9,441 bases of DNA, taken from the NCBI GenBank assembly GCA_025997075.1, contig BNUC01000138.1, positions 1-9,441 on the forward strand. Reading direction: 5' to 3'. The notes beneath the pieces were generated by a model. The model worked only from the letters and a program-made list of their open reading frames with translations, did not search any database and was not told the DNA's origin. This document shows positions 1-7,328 of the stretch, in pieces. Position numbers and translations under genes: made by a program. This DNA is from Betaproteobacteria bacterium. Lineage in GTDB: Bacteria; Pseudomonadota; Gammaproteobacteria; Burkholderiales; Rhodocyclaceae. How positions within the stretch are numbered: position 1 is the stretch's first letter; each line of letters starts with the position of its first letter.

Positions 1-772
1 TGAGGTCAAGGTTGAAACGGGTCAGACTGACGTTCTCCGGACTCACTCCAACGCCGAGCAGGAGCGTATCGGGATTGACGCCCACGGCGTCGCTGTCGTA
101 GTTGGAGATCGTGTCCTGTCCGGAACCAATGCCGAACAGGTAGGTATCCGAACCCGCGCCACCGTCGAGAGAGTCATTGCCCGCGCCGCCGTCGAGCGTA
201 TCATTTCCGGCTCCGCCGTTGAGGGTGTCGTTACCATTGCCGCCTTGCAGGAGGTCATTTCCGGCCTCGCCATAGAGCCGGTCGTTACCATCGCCGCCGT
301 AAAGCGTGTCGTTACCGTCACCGCCATGGAGCAGGTCGTTGCCTGCTCCACCATCGAGAATGTCGTTGCCGGCATAGCCATAAAGCGTGTCATTGCCTTC
401 GCCGCCGTTCAATGTGTCATCGGTGGCGTAGCCATACAAGGTGTCAATGCCGGCTGTGCCGATCATGACCTGGGCCTTTACCGTGGCAACATCCCAGACC
501 GTGCCATCTACGAACTGGATGGCTTCGAGGGCGTTACTCGATGCGCCGTCCTGGTGGAAGTAGTTCTGTACCGTGACTTTGTCGGTCGTACCGTTGAGGC
601 TGACAATGAGGTCAAGGTTGAAACGGGTCAGACTGACGTTCTCCGGACTCACTCCAACGCCGAGCAGGAGCGTATCGGGATTGACGCCCACGGCGTCACT
701 GTCGTAGTTGGAGATCGTGTCCTGTCCGGAACCGATGCCGAACAGGTAGGTATCCGAACCCGTGCCACCATT
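1..772 (-). repeat. 606-bp tandem repeat inside the RTX gene
   Basis: Positions 1-166 recur almost base for base at 607-772, with only a few substitutions. The repeated protein segment is [18 protein letters not shown] onward, at residues about 745 and 947, so the period is 202 codons. Each unit is an HCBP-related domain followed by RTX nonapeptides. The second unit runs off the window, so more copies may follow. The near identity points to recent duplication or gene conversion. Confidence 0.9.
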
Positions 773-2989
773 CAGGTAGTCGTTCCCCGCACCACCATCA
801 AGTGTGTCGTTTCCGGCTCCGCCAAGCAGTGAATCATTGCCTTCGCCTCCGTGCAAAATGTCATCGCCCGCGCCAGCCGTGAGTGTGTCGTTACCCATAC
901 CACCGATCAGAACATCATCACCCGATCCTGATGTCAAACTATCGTTCCCCGCCGTGCCGATCTTGATGTCCGGCGAACCCAGCGCCCCGTCCGCAAAAAT
1001 CCCGGCGAGGCCGGTACGCAGGGCGTCAAGCTGGTCATCGGTGGCGGCATCGTTGGCCCAACTGAGAAGTTTTTCCGCGACATTCCAGCCGGCGGCGTTG
1101 AGCGATCCATCGGTATATCGGTTGAGTTCCAGGCAGTCGGCCCAGGCTTGCGCCCGGTCGGTGGACGCGAGAGCATCGAGCGCCGTGTTTACCGCCGAGA
1201 AGTCGAGGCGGATGCCGTCTTCATCAATGACAAGGTCGATCTGGTCGAGGTAGGGTTTCAAGCGGGTGGAGAGTACCAATCCGCCGTAGATAGATTCCTT
1301 GAGTTGGGCGTAGCTTTGTTCGAGCAAAGCGAGCCGGTTGGCAATGAGGGTGACGCTGGCATATTGAGGGAAAATATCGTCGCCCACGAAGAGGCCACTG
1401 TTGCCGCTGCCGCCGCTGTTCCAGCCGGATACGCTGATGAAAGATTGTAGCGCGGTGATTTGGCCGTTGCCTTCGCTGACCTGGTCGTCTTCGATTTCGA
1501 CAAAGGTGAGGGCGTTGAAGCGCTCCAGGACGCCAATCAGGTGGGTGACGCGCTGGTGTTCGACTTTGAGCGTTTCGAGCCGGGCTTCTTCGGCTTCGTC
1601 CGGGATGTAGATGTAACCCATGTTGGAACCTCCCATTCCGCTGCTGCTTCCGCTGCTGCCTCCGCCGCCCATACTGGTGGGAGTGGCGTATATCTTGAAC
1701 CAGTCGGTGACGCTCATGCCGGGGATGAGGTAGAAGAGGACGTAGTTTTTGCCGGCGGCCTGCTGGATGGAAGTTTCCATCGTGGAGGTGTCGGCCCAGT
1801 GATCGATGAGGCTGTCGAGCGAGGCGAGCATCTGGGGTCGGCTGAGCTCGGATAATCCATTGACATCGGTGACAAGCTGGCCGTTGAGACTGGCGGCTTC
1901 GCGCAAATCGCGCACCATGCCGGAACCCGACATGCCGGGTAATGTTTTGGCGTCATCGGTGAGGGTGAGGGGGTTGGTGAATTCTCTGTAGAAACCGTTG
2001 TCGGCGAGGTTGACGTTGCTGACGGTTCCGGTCGTTCCGTCGGCGCGGGTGAAGGCGGCTGTGTCGCTCTGGGTGTTGCCGCTACCAAGGTAGTTATTTG
2101 CGGGAACCGGGGTCAGGTTGATGCTGGCAATACCGGCTTCGGTGAGGCTGATGAGTTCATCGGCCTGGCTGATGCCGTCCTGGTTAAGATCGCGCCACAG
2201 GCGGAGTTGATCGAAGAGGGTATCGAGCGCGGAGAAGAAGCCATCGCCGCTGGAATCGAGATCGGCGAGGGCGGCAAAACCATTGGTGGCTTTCTCGCCG
2301 TTGGAGAGAACCGTATCGACGCCGAAGAGTTCCTGCCCGGAGTCAATCACGCTATTATCATTGCGATCGAGGACGAGCAGGGCGTCATCGCCGGTAACCC
2401 AGCCGGTGCCGGTTTTTATACCGTCGCCATTGTGATCAAAGAGGACGGTGTTGTAGCCGTTGATGCCAACGGTTTCGAGGCCGTCGCCATCGAGGTCGAG
2501 GGCCAGGGGGTCGATGACGAAGCTGCGGCCGTTGCGATAGAGGGCATCTACTATGTCTTTTATTTTTAAGTATTCCCAAAGTTCTGATCCCGCTATAGTA
2601 ATTTTATCCCATAGCCCTGCTGCCATTGAGGACGCTTTCTCCCAACTGTTAAGTTGGGAATACAATAATTTTATATTGTCTAAAACGCTAGTGTCATCAG
2701 GCTGAAGACGCTCTATTTCATTGTGTCTGTCGAGTGATTTTTTGAGTTCAGTCAACTTATCCTGTTTGTCGGCTGGAGCTGGGCTTAACCAAGCAGATTG
2801 CCCATCAGATGTCGGCGGGTATTCGTACCATCGGCCATCATCAGGGTTATAGGTATACCCATTCAATGTTGATGTATCCACATGGCCCCCCAAACTATTG
2901 GAATGGCTAATAGCCCCGAGCCCAACCACTTTTTGTCCTACCAATCCGTTAACAAGATTGGTAAACAAAAATTTATGAATCCACTTCAT
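1..2989 (-). CDS. Large FrpC-like RTX protein with self-processing module (3' end beyond window)
   Basis: The reading frame is open from the ATG at 2989 to the left edge, at least 996 codons without a stop. The start is fixed by a strong AGGAGG six bases upstream. Residues 1-155 are an AT-rich, unique head containing [11 protein letters not shown]. From D160-P161 follows [10 protein letters not shown], then further acidic EF-hand-like loops (DHNGDG near 185, DRNDNS near 208, DSSGDG near 245, DLNQDG near 267). This matches the FrpC-type self-processing module, which in FrpC cleaves at Asp-Pro when calcium binds. Next come a Gly/Ser linker (about 440-456), a helical part to about 665, an RTX nonapeptide block GGxGNDxL (677-745), an HCBP-related domain (DTISNY...LDLIV, about 750-835), a second RTX block (843-947) and a second, cut-off HCBP-related domain. 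Proteins of this kind leave by type I secretion with an uncleaved C-terminal signal, here outside the window. No secretion genes are visible. Whether the head is a toxin is unknown. Confidence 0.93.
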   Translation of the reverse strand, partial: MKWIHKFLFTNLVNGLVGQKVVGLGAISHSNSLGGHVDTSTLNGYTYNPDDGRWYEYPPTSDGQSAWLSPAPADKQDKLTELKKSLDRHNEIERLQPDDTSVLDNIKLLYSQLNSWEKASSMAAGLWDKITIAGSELWEYLKIKDIVDALYRNGRSFVIDPLALDLDGDGLETVGINGYNTVLFDHNGDGIKTGTGWVTGDDALLVLDRNDNSVIDSGQELFGVDTVLSNGEKATNGFAALADLDSSGDGFFSALDTLFDQLRLWRDLNQDGISQADELISLTEAGIASINLTPVPANNYLGSGNTQSDTAAFTRADGTTGTVSNVNLADNGFYREFTNPLTLTDDAKTLPGMSGSGMVRDLREAASLNGQLVTDVNGLSELSRPQMLASLDSLIDHWADTSTMETSIQQAAGKNYVLFYLIPGMSVTDWFKIYATPTSMGGGGSSGSSSGMGGSNMGYIYIPDEAEEARLETLKVEHQRVTHLIGVLERFNALTFVEIEDDQVSEGNGQITALQSFISVSGWNSGGSGNSGLFVGDDIFPQYASVTLIANRLALLEQSYAQLKESIYGGLVLSTRLKPYLDQIDLVIDEDGIRLDFSAVNTALDALASTDRAQAWADCLELNRYTDGSLNAAGWNVAEKLLSWANDAATDDQLDALRTGLAGIFADGALGSPDIKIGTAGNDSLTSGSGDDVLIGGMGNDTLTAGAGDDILHGGEGNDSLLGGAGNDTLDGGAGNDYLNGGTGSDTYLFGIGSGQDTISNYDSDAVGVNPDTLLLGVGVSPENVSLTRFNLDLIVSLNGTTDKVTVQNYFHQDGASSNALEAIQFVDGTVWDVATVKAQVMIGTAGIDTLYGYATDDTLNGGEGNDTLYGYAGNDILDGGAGNDLLHGGDGNDTLYGGDGNDRLYGEAGNDLLQGGNGNDTLNGGAGNDTLDGGAGNDSLDGGAGSDTYLFGIGSGQDTISNYDSDAVGVNPDTLLLGVGVSPENVSLTRFNLDL

Positions 2990-3209
2990 TTTTAACCTCC
3001 TGAATAGAAATTTCGGCACGTCATCGGCAGCATGACGCGGGATATCTGCGGCAAAAGCAATATATCAGAAAAATATTATCCTAAAAAAAACAGTTGGTCT
3101 TACTATGAAACGGAATATTTACAAGAATTTTAGCCAGATCCATTTGGCTGTGTAGTATTCCAAAATAGGAGATGTTATTGGACTCAAAAATTCCAATTTG
3201 AGTAATCTG
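2990..3209 (-). other. AT-rich leader of the large RTX gene
   Basis: There is no gene in these 220 bases. Just upstream of the Shine-Dalgarno sequence there is a short stem-loop, CGTCAT/ATGACG with a 7-base loop, at 3019-3037. A second weak hairpin, CTCAAA/TTTGAG, at 3183-3202 lies directly after the upstream gene's stop; it lacks a T-tract on the minus strand, so it is not a convincing terminator. A TAGGATAATAT element on the minus strand near 3076-3086 could be a -10 box, but I see no good -35. The large gene may therefore be expressed from its own leader or by read-through from the small genes upstream. Confidence 0.4.
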
Positions 3210-3434
3210 TTATAAAGTACCATCAACTGCCTTTTTTATGACTATTATTCCAAATAAAATTATAATTAAGGTCATAAATATACCAAATATAGCAACCAAG
3301 AGAATAATTAGCTTAGTTGGTTTTGCAATCTTAATTTTCCCGACAGAAATAACCCAAAGGTACATACGACCTAATTGAAAGAAGATATTTTCAATAATGC
3401 ACCAATAAATTATCTCCATAATCGTTTCGAACAT
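3210..3434 (-). CDS. Small membrane protein, 74 aa, upstream of the RTX gene
   Basis: I do not recognise a family. The ATG at 3434 has AGGAG about six bases upstream, which supports both gene and start. The protein has a hydrophobic N-terminal stretch (residues about 5-33), a short basic loop (GKIKIAKPTK) and a strongly hydrophobic C-terminal segment of about 28 residues (LIILLVAIFGIF...FGIIVIKK), so two membrane spans are likely. It starts 17 bases after the stop of the 83-aa gene, suggesting an operon, and the large RTX gene follows after 220 bases. A small membrane protein immediately before an RTX ORF recurs in all three modules of this window. By analogy with FrpD, encoded upstream of FrpC, it might be a partner or protective protein for the RTX head; this is inference only. 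Confidence 0.72.
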   Translation of the reverse strand: MFETIMEIIYWCIIENIFFQLGRMYLWVISVGKIKIAKPTKLIILLVAIFGIFMTLIIILFGIIVIKKAVDGTL

Positions 3435-3451
3435 TCAATTCTCCTAAACCA

Positions 3452-3703
3452 TCAACTCAGTTCCGGGGATACTTCATTACCTCGCCATAGCCCTTCAGGT
3501 ACCATCGGGTCCTTTCGCCATTTCTCTTCGTCGGGATAATAGGTGTATCCCGGCAATTTATTCGGTTCGCAGCTAAAATCATCCATGCAATTACCAGGCC
3601 ACCACTTAAAAATTGCAGATACAAAAGCCGATATACCGACTGTCGGATTCCCTACAGTCTTCCAGAGAAAGTTTAAAAGCTTCAGTATATTTCCCATGCT
3701 CAT
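3452..3703 (-). CDS. Small hypothetical protein sharing the GYTYxPD motif of the RTX head (81-83 aa)
   Basis: The family is not recognised. Two starts are possible. The ATG at 3703 overlaps the preceding stop as ATGA, which suggests translational coupling. The ATG at 3697 (MGNILK) has GGAG seven bases upstream and is the better ribosome-binding context. The N-terminal half is moderately hydrophobic (FLWKTVGNPTVGISAFVSAI), followed by two cysteines (residues about 39 and 44) and the motif GYTYYPDEEKW. The large RTX protein carries [11 protein letters not shown] at a similar distance from its own hydrophobic N terminus, so this ORF may be a paralogous or duplicated RTX head that has lost its body. 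It sits between the frameshifted membrane gene and the 74-aa membrane gene, all tightly spaced and AT-rich. Confidence 0.65.
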   Translation of the reverse strand: MSMGNILKLLNFLWKTVGNPTVGISAFVSAIFKWWPGNCMDDFSCEPNKLPGYTYYPDEEKWRKDPMVPEGLWRGNEVSPELS

Positions 3704-3971
3704 ACTCCAAAAAGATAACTAAATAAAATTGCAATCAAAATCACAACCCACATGATTATGCCAAGCAAACCAGGGAAGTCGACAAAAACGAACATTGCCC
3801 AGTCAACGCCTCTCATCTTTTTTCTAGATTCTTTGAAGAATGCGTCGAATCCAAGCCCGTGAATCTTGAATATGTTGGAAAAAAACTATGCATTACATTC
3901 TTCTGTTTTTTTGTTTTCTCTAAGGAACAATAAGGGACAGAGAAATTTCGATTGTTTTGTTGCGTTTTCAT
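3700..3971 (-). pseudogene. Small membrane-protein gene broken by a frameshift in a T7 run
   Basis: The ATG at 3971 (MKTQQNNRNF) has AAGGAG about six bases upstream, but this frame ends after 52 codons at 3813. In another frame, open from a stop at about 3890 to the TGA at 3702-3700, the peptide reads SNIFKIHGLGFDAFFKESRK and then a membrane segment (about residues GIIMWVVILIAILFSYLF). The two pieces join cleanly if one base is added in the T7 run (A7 at 3879-3885 on the plus strand). The result would be a 90-codon protein whose stop overlaps the next ATG as ATGA. It may be a broken gene, a phase-variable gene or a sequencing error. An internal ATG at 3816 could still give a 38-aa membrane peptide. 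Its function is unknown. Confidence 0.55.
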
Positions 3972-3984
3972 GTAGTTCTCCTTC

Positions 3985-4035
3985 CGTTCAATCCGCAAAA
4001 CTTCGAGCCAAACCTCTCTCACGCTACCTTCTCCC
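3985..4035 (-). repeat. Degenerate second copy of the RTX tail
   Basis: On the minus strand this reads GATTGTTGG, then AGCGTGAGAG, TGGCTCGAA and GCGGAT. The same blocks occur in the same order in the intact tails near 6430-6500 and 8450-8520. In frame it would end KDCWEKVA-stop, compared with NDNCWKMAA-stop. It follows the R1 repeat directly, so R1 appears to be flanked on both sides by a tail copy. Confidence 0.5.
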
Positions 4036-4046
4036 AACAATCCTTA

Positions 4047-4306
4047 TGTCGTTCTCCAAGGATTCGGATTTTTCGCGCTCCGCCCGGTAAGCTACAGATG
4101 ATGACTCAAAAAGTGAGTGTGGCGTATTCTCATGCAATGTCAAGTTAATTCGTAAAATACATTCTCAAATTGCCAATGACATCAAATTATTTCATGATGA
4201 GGCTTGCCTATTAACGATCAATCCAAAATCCGCTTTTTTTCGATCCGTTAAGTTTCGAGCCAGATTTTCCTCTTACACTGCCATTTTCCAACAATCGTCG
4301 TTGCTC
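4047..4306. repeat. Direct repeat R1 (about 260 bp), copy 1 of 3
   Basis: This copy matches 6252-6511 and 8271-8529 along nearly its whole length, with scattered substitutions and small indels. It contains, on the minus strand, the last codons and stop of the upstream truncated RTX gene (NDDCWKMAV), an AT-rich stretch, the segment TTGACATTGCATGAGAATAC and a GC-rich block ACCGGGCGGAGCGCG. It begins with TGTCGTTCTCC, and the other end carries a related sequence (exact at 6501-6511 and 8519-8529). No further gene lies within it. Confidence 0.9.
4116..4143 (-). promoter_or_regulatory. Possible promoter inside R1
   Basis: On the minus strand a perfect -35 box TTGACA (4143-4138) is followed after 16 bases by CACACT (4121-4116), a poor -10 with 3 of 6 matches. 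It lies about 145 bases before the first small gene of module 3 and is conserved in R2, but only the -35 is convincing. Confidence 0.3.
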
Positions 4307-5886
4307 GCGCTCCGTAATATGGCGACATCGACAAAGGTGAGGGCGTTGAAGTGTTCCAGGATTTCAACCAGGTGAGTGACGCGCTGGTGTTCGGCTTTGA
4401 GCGCTTCGAGCCGGGCTTCTTCGGCTTCGTCCGGGATGTAGGCGTAGTATCCGCCGGAATTTCCCGTTCCGCCGCTGCTTCCGCTGCTTCCGCTGCTCAT
4501 ATTGGTGCTGGTGGGAGTGGCATATATCTTGAACCAGTCGGTGACGCTCATGCCGGGGATGAGGTAGAAGAGGACGTAGTTTTTGCCGGCGGCCTGCTGG
4601 ATGGAAGTTTCCATCGTGGAGGTATCGGCCCAGTGATCGATGAGGCTGTCGAGCGAGGCGAGCATCTGGGGTCGGGTCAGGTCGCCAGTGAGTCCATTGA
4701 CATCGGAGACAAGTTGAGCGTTGAGGCTGGCGGCTTCGCGCAAATCGCGCACCTTGCCGGAGCCCGACATGCCGGGTAATGTTTTGGCGTCATCGGTGAG
4801 GGTGACGGGGTTGGTGAATTCTCTGTAGAAACCGTTGTCGGCAAGCCAGGCGTCGGTATAGGTATGGGTTTGCCCGTTGATGGTAAAGCTGCCCGTGCCG
4901 TCGAGTTTGGTGCCGTCGGCAAGGGTCTGTGTGCCGCTGGTTTTGGCAAGGCCGATCTGGGTGATGCCGGCTTCGATCAGCGTCATAAGTTCGTTCGCGT
5001 CGCTGACGCCGTCCTGGTCGAGGTCGCGCCAGACACTGAGTTGATCGAAGAAGGTATCCAGCGCGTCGATGAAACCGTCGTCGTTGCTGTCGAGTTCGCC
5101 CAGCGCCGCATAGCCGTCGCTGGCGGTCTGGCCGTTGGAGAGGAGGGTGTTATTGCCAAAGAGTTCGCGCCCGGAGTCGATGACGCCGTTACTGTTCCGG
5201 TCAAGGACGAGCAAACCGTCGTCACTCTTGACCCAGGCGGTGCCGGTGCGCACGCCATCGTCGTTGTGGTCGAAGAGTATCTGGCTGGAAGCGCCGGAGA
5301 CCAATTGCCGGATTTCGATGCCATCACCATCGAGATCGAGGATCAGCGGGGAGTTGAGTTTCCTGGAATTGAGGTAGGGAACGTTGACGGTGGTGGGGTC
5401 GATGCCGTAGGGGTCGAAGGGTTTATCAGAAAAGAAATCTGAGAGCGAAAGTTTTTCCCACAAATCGACGATGTCGTCCATCAGATCAAATAACTTGCTC
5501 CAATCTTGAGCTTGAGAAATTTTATAAGCGGCATCGTAGGCCTTTTTATAGCGGTCTGACATGATAGTATCGGCTGCAAGTGCATACGCAGGATTAAGAG
5601 GAAGAAAGGGAGCACCCGCCACGACTCCAAGTGTGGCAGCAATCGTATCCCGCAGGAAATTACTCCAATCCTGTGTGTTGGCTTCATTGTATAAATCAAC
5701 AGCGAACTTGGCGTCGTTGTACATCGAAACAATAGGAGCAGCATCATTTGCAGTGCTTATAACCATTCCAGAGGCTTCTCCTGAAACAAACAAATGCTCA
5801 AGTTTTGCGGCGATTGCTTGGCCTGCTTTTCCCGCGTCGGCGACAATAATGCCTTGCGGCGTAAAAAATATTGACATTCCTGGCAT
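4273..5886 (-). CDS. Truncated FrpC-like RTX protein lacking RTX repeats (537 aa)
   Basis: I place the start at 5886 (MPGMSIFF) because AAGGA lies six bases upstream; the frame also has an ATG 13 codons earlier without such a site. The head (residues 1-165) is unlike that of the large RTX protein and includes a hydrophobic stretch (about 79-108). From S179-P180 the protein follows the large one: PLILDLDGDG, DHNDDG, DRNSNG, DSNDDG, DLDQDG, then the Gly/Ser linker and the EEARLEALK helix. The residue before Pro is Ser instead of the Asp needed for FrpC-type cleavage. After FNALTFV the homology stops, and the protein ends VAILRSASNDDCWKMAV. All RTX nonapeptides and the secretion signal are missing, so it is either a silent cassette or a shortened protein. 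It starts 17 bases after the 82-aa membrane gene. Confidence 0.85.
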   Translation of the reverse strand: MPGMSIFFTPQGIIVADAGKAGQAIAAKLEHLFVSGEASGMVISTANDAAPIVSMYNDAKFAVDLYNEANTQDWSNFLRDTIAATLGVVAGAPFLPLNPAYALAADTIMSDRYKKAYDAAYKISQAQDWSKLFDLMDDIVDLWEKLSLSDFFSDKPFDPYGIDPTTVNVPYLNSRKLNSPLILDLDGDGIEIRQLVSGASSQILFDHNDDGVRTGTAWVKSDDGLLVLDRNSNGVIDSGRELFGNNTLLSNGQTASDGYAALGELDSNDDGFIDALDTFFDQLSVWRDLDQDGVSDANELMTLIEAGITQIGLAKTSGTQTLADGTKLDGTGSFTINGQTHTYTDAWLADNGFYREFTNPVTLTDDAKTLPGMSGSGKVRDLREAASLNAQLVSDVNGLTGDLTRPQMLASLDSLIDHWADTSTMETSIQQAAGKNYVLFYLIPGMSVTDWFKIYATPTSTNMSSGSSGSSGGTGNSGGYYAYIPDEAEEARLEALKAEHQRVTHLVEILEHFNALTFVDVAILRSASNDDCWKMAV

Positions 5887-5903
5887 TTTGATTCCTTCTT
5901 TAA

Positions 5904-6152
5904 TTATGATTTGCGGCGTGAGCAAACAATGAAAACCAAGCCGATAAGTGCTTCAAATATCGGATAAGCGTCAGGGCCAAACATTCCTGTGATGCCTCGA
6001 TAAACCCATGACCAGCGGCCAGTCGATAGAGATTCCGTGGGATAAAAAAAGTCAAGTGCCGCTGAACACAAAAATAGCAAGCCGAGTCCAAGGTAACTAG
6101 ATCTTATAATTTTTGGGTCTTTTATAAAAAAATTATGATACTCAAATTTCAT
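5904..6152 (-). CDS. Small two-span membrane protein, 82 aa
   Basis: No family is recognised. The ATG at 6152 (MKFEYHNFF) is preceded by AGGAGG four to five bases upstream; a longer frame starting at 6221 lacks such a site and would begin inside the R2 repeat, so I prefer the short form. Residues about 21-37 (YLGLGLLFLCSAALDFF) and 60-77 (AYPIFEALIGLVFIVC) look like two membrane spans, separated by a Trp-rich loop (GRWSWVYRGITGMFG); the C terminus is basic (SRRKS). Its stop lies 17 bases before the start of the truncated RTX gene, so the two are probably co-transcribed, possibly from the candidate promoter in R2. The position equals that of FrpD before FrpC, but FrpD is a lipoprotein and there is no sequence resemblance I can see. 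Confidence 0.75.
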   Translation of the reverse strand: MKFEYHNFFIKDPKIIRSSYLGLGLLFLCSAALDFFYPTESLSTGRWSWVYRGITGMFGPDAYPIFEALIGLVFIVCSRRKS

Positions 6153-6166
6153 ACTACCTCCTTTCT

Positions 6167-6614
6167 TCTTGGCGGTATCGGTGAGTAGATTGTCGAATTT
6201 ACGAAAAGCGATTTCGGTCAAAACCGTCGTCGGCGTGAGTCGTGTACATTATGTCGTCCACTAAGGACTCGGATTTTTCGCTCTCCGCCCGGTAAGCTAC
6301 AGATGATGATTCAATGAGTGAGTGTGGCGTATTCTCATGCAATGTCAAGCTAATTCGTAAAATATATTCTCAAATCGGCAATGACATCAAATTATTTCAT
6401 GGTGAGGGTTGTTTATTAACGATCAATCCAAAATCCGCTTTTTTTCGATCCGTTGAGTTTCGGGCCAGATTTTCCTCTTACGCTGCCATTTTCCAACAAT
6501 TGTCGTTCTCCGCGCCGCCGTCCAAGACATCGAGCGCCGTATTCACCGCCGAGAAGTCAAGGCGGATGCCGTCTTCATCGATGATGAGGTCGATCTGGTC
6601 GAGGTAGGGTTTCA
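6167..6614. repeat. Direct repeat R2, copy 2 of 3, with adjoining RTX segment
   Basis: The core, 6252-6511, matches R1 and R3. R2 and R3 are alike over a longer stretch: leftward to TCTTGGCGG (6167, 8186), and rightward through the coding segment for [20 protein letters not shown] to 6614. The left extension is more diverged. The repeat includes the stop of the 164-aa gene and reaches almost to the start of the 82-aa gene. Confidence 0.88.
6321..6348 (-). promoter_or_regulatory. Possible promoter inside R2
   Basis: The same TTGACA (6348-6343), 16-base spacer and CACACT (6326-6321 region) as in R1 occur here, about 170 bases upstream of the 82-aa membrane gene. The -35 box is perfect and the -10 is poor. 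In R3 the equivalent hexamer has changed to TTCACA. Confidence 0.3.
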
Positions 6615-6972
6615 AGCGGGTGGAGAGTACCAGCCCGCCGTAGATGGATTCCTTGAGTTGGGCGTAGCTTTGTTCAACCCAGTCAATGATTCCGCCAGCA
6701 GTCATTCCTGCGTACTCACCCGCCGCCCAAGATACTGCTTCCCATTTCCAAATCTGACCAGATATTGCCAACCCAAGCCAAAGTGCAGACATGGATGTAC
6801 GTACCGTTGCAGTAACAGCTGTAGTGATAGCAAGTTCGGCGAGGAGCTGGCCTGCAGCAGCTGTCGTCTCAATAGATCCATTTGCATCGGATAGTTTTTG
6901 TATTGCTTTGGAAATCTCATTGAGACCAGCGATCTGTTGGGTTGCCGCAACTAGGTTTGGTAAAAAAGGCAT
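6478..6972 (-). CDS. Chimeric RTX fragment: unique Ala-rich head fused to an internal RTX segment, 164 aa
   Basis: The ATG at 6972 has GAGAG seven bases upstream and begins 10 bases after the preceding gene. Residues 1-98 form a unique Ala/Thr-rich head with a hydrophobic stretch (about 44-75). At E100 it becomes nearly identical to residues 557-606 of the large RTX protein ([14 protein letters not shown] to NTALD), and then ends VLDGGAENDNCWKMAA. The short DGGAEND looks like a remnant of an RTX nonapeptide. The whole self-processing module, linker and RTX array are absent, so compared with the large protein it has an internal deletion joining a head to the helical region as well as a 3' truncation. 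It may be a non-functional cassette; the intact ribosome-binding site leaves expression possible. Confidence 0.75.
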   Translation of the reverse strand: MPFLPNLVAATQQIAGLNEISKAIQKLSDANGSIETTAAAGQLLAELAITTAVTATVRTSMSALWLGLAISGQIWKWEAVSWAAGEYAGMTAGGIIDWVEQSYAQLKESIYGGLVLSTRLKPYLDQIDLIIDEDGIRLDFSAVNTALDVLDGGAENDNCWKMAA

Positions 6973-6982
6973 AGAATTACTC

Positions 6983-7324
6983 TCAGAAGTTAATTAGGAA
7001 AAAAACTGCTACGCATATCCCCGCTCGAAGCCAACTCGCGAATCCGCTCCCTGAAAATTGGAATTGGCGAAAGCGGACTAGAATCAAAAAGATCAGAAGA
7101 GGTGAGAACAGAAATAGCACTATGGCTTTCCCTTGATCTTGGGTATACCGAGTTGGCAAAATATCCAGAGATAAAATGACATCTAAAAGACAAATTACCG
7201 AGATAACAGAAATCGCTAGCCATGCTAAGCCATCCACAGTATGAACTATTTTTCTCAGATATACGGATACAGGAAGCCGCTCATCGATATGTGCAGTATT
7301 TGGTTCGTCAATGTTTTCTCTCAC
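6983..7324 (-). CDS. Small membrane protein, about 113 aa, GTG start
   Basis: The family is unknown. The frame is open further upstream to an ATG at 7411, but that part overlaps the 49-aa gene in another frame. I prefer the GTG at 7324 (VRENIDEPN), four bases after that gene's stop and preceded by GAGGTGA. After a hydrophilic start, membrane spans are likely near residues 31-55 (LAWLAISVISVICLLDVIL), 65-85 (KAIVLFLFSPLLIFLILV) and 98-112 (LRAGICVAVFFLINF). It ends 10 bases before the chimeric RTX fragment, so the two probably form one transcript. This is the third case in this window of a small membrane protein placed directly before an RTX-derived ORF. Confidence 0.68.
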   Translation of the reverse strand: MRENIDEPNTAHIDERLPVSVYLRKIVHTVDGLAWLAISVISVICLLDVILSLDILPTRYTQDQGKAIVLFLFSPLLIFLILVRFRQFQFSGSGFASWLRAGICVAVFFLINF

Positions 7325-7328
7325 ACGC

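Noticed and set aside
245..832. Long plus-strand open frame (195 codons) opposite the RTX repeats
   Set aside because: It is antisense to the GGxGNDxL repeats. The repeated codons keep other frames open, there is no ribosome-binding site, and the product is low-complexity.
1..960. CRISPR-like or satellite array suggested by many short regular repeats
   Set aside because: The repeats are 27-base coding units for RTX nonapeptides in one continuous frame, not repeat-spacer units.
3183..3202. Hairpin as a terminator after the 74-aa membrane gene
   Set aside because: The stem is only six bases and AT-rich, and no T-run follows on the minus strand.
4864..5442. Plus-strand open frame of 192 codons opposite the truncated RTX gene
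   Set aside because: It is a shadow of the acidic, GC-rich self-processing region; the true frame has clear EF-hand-like motifs.
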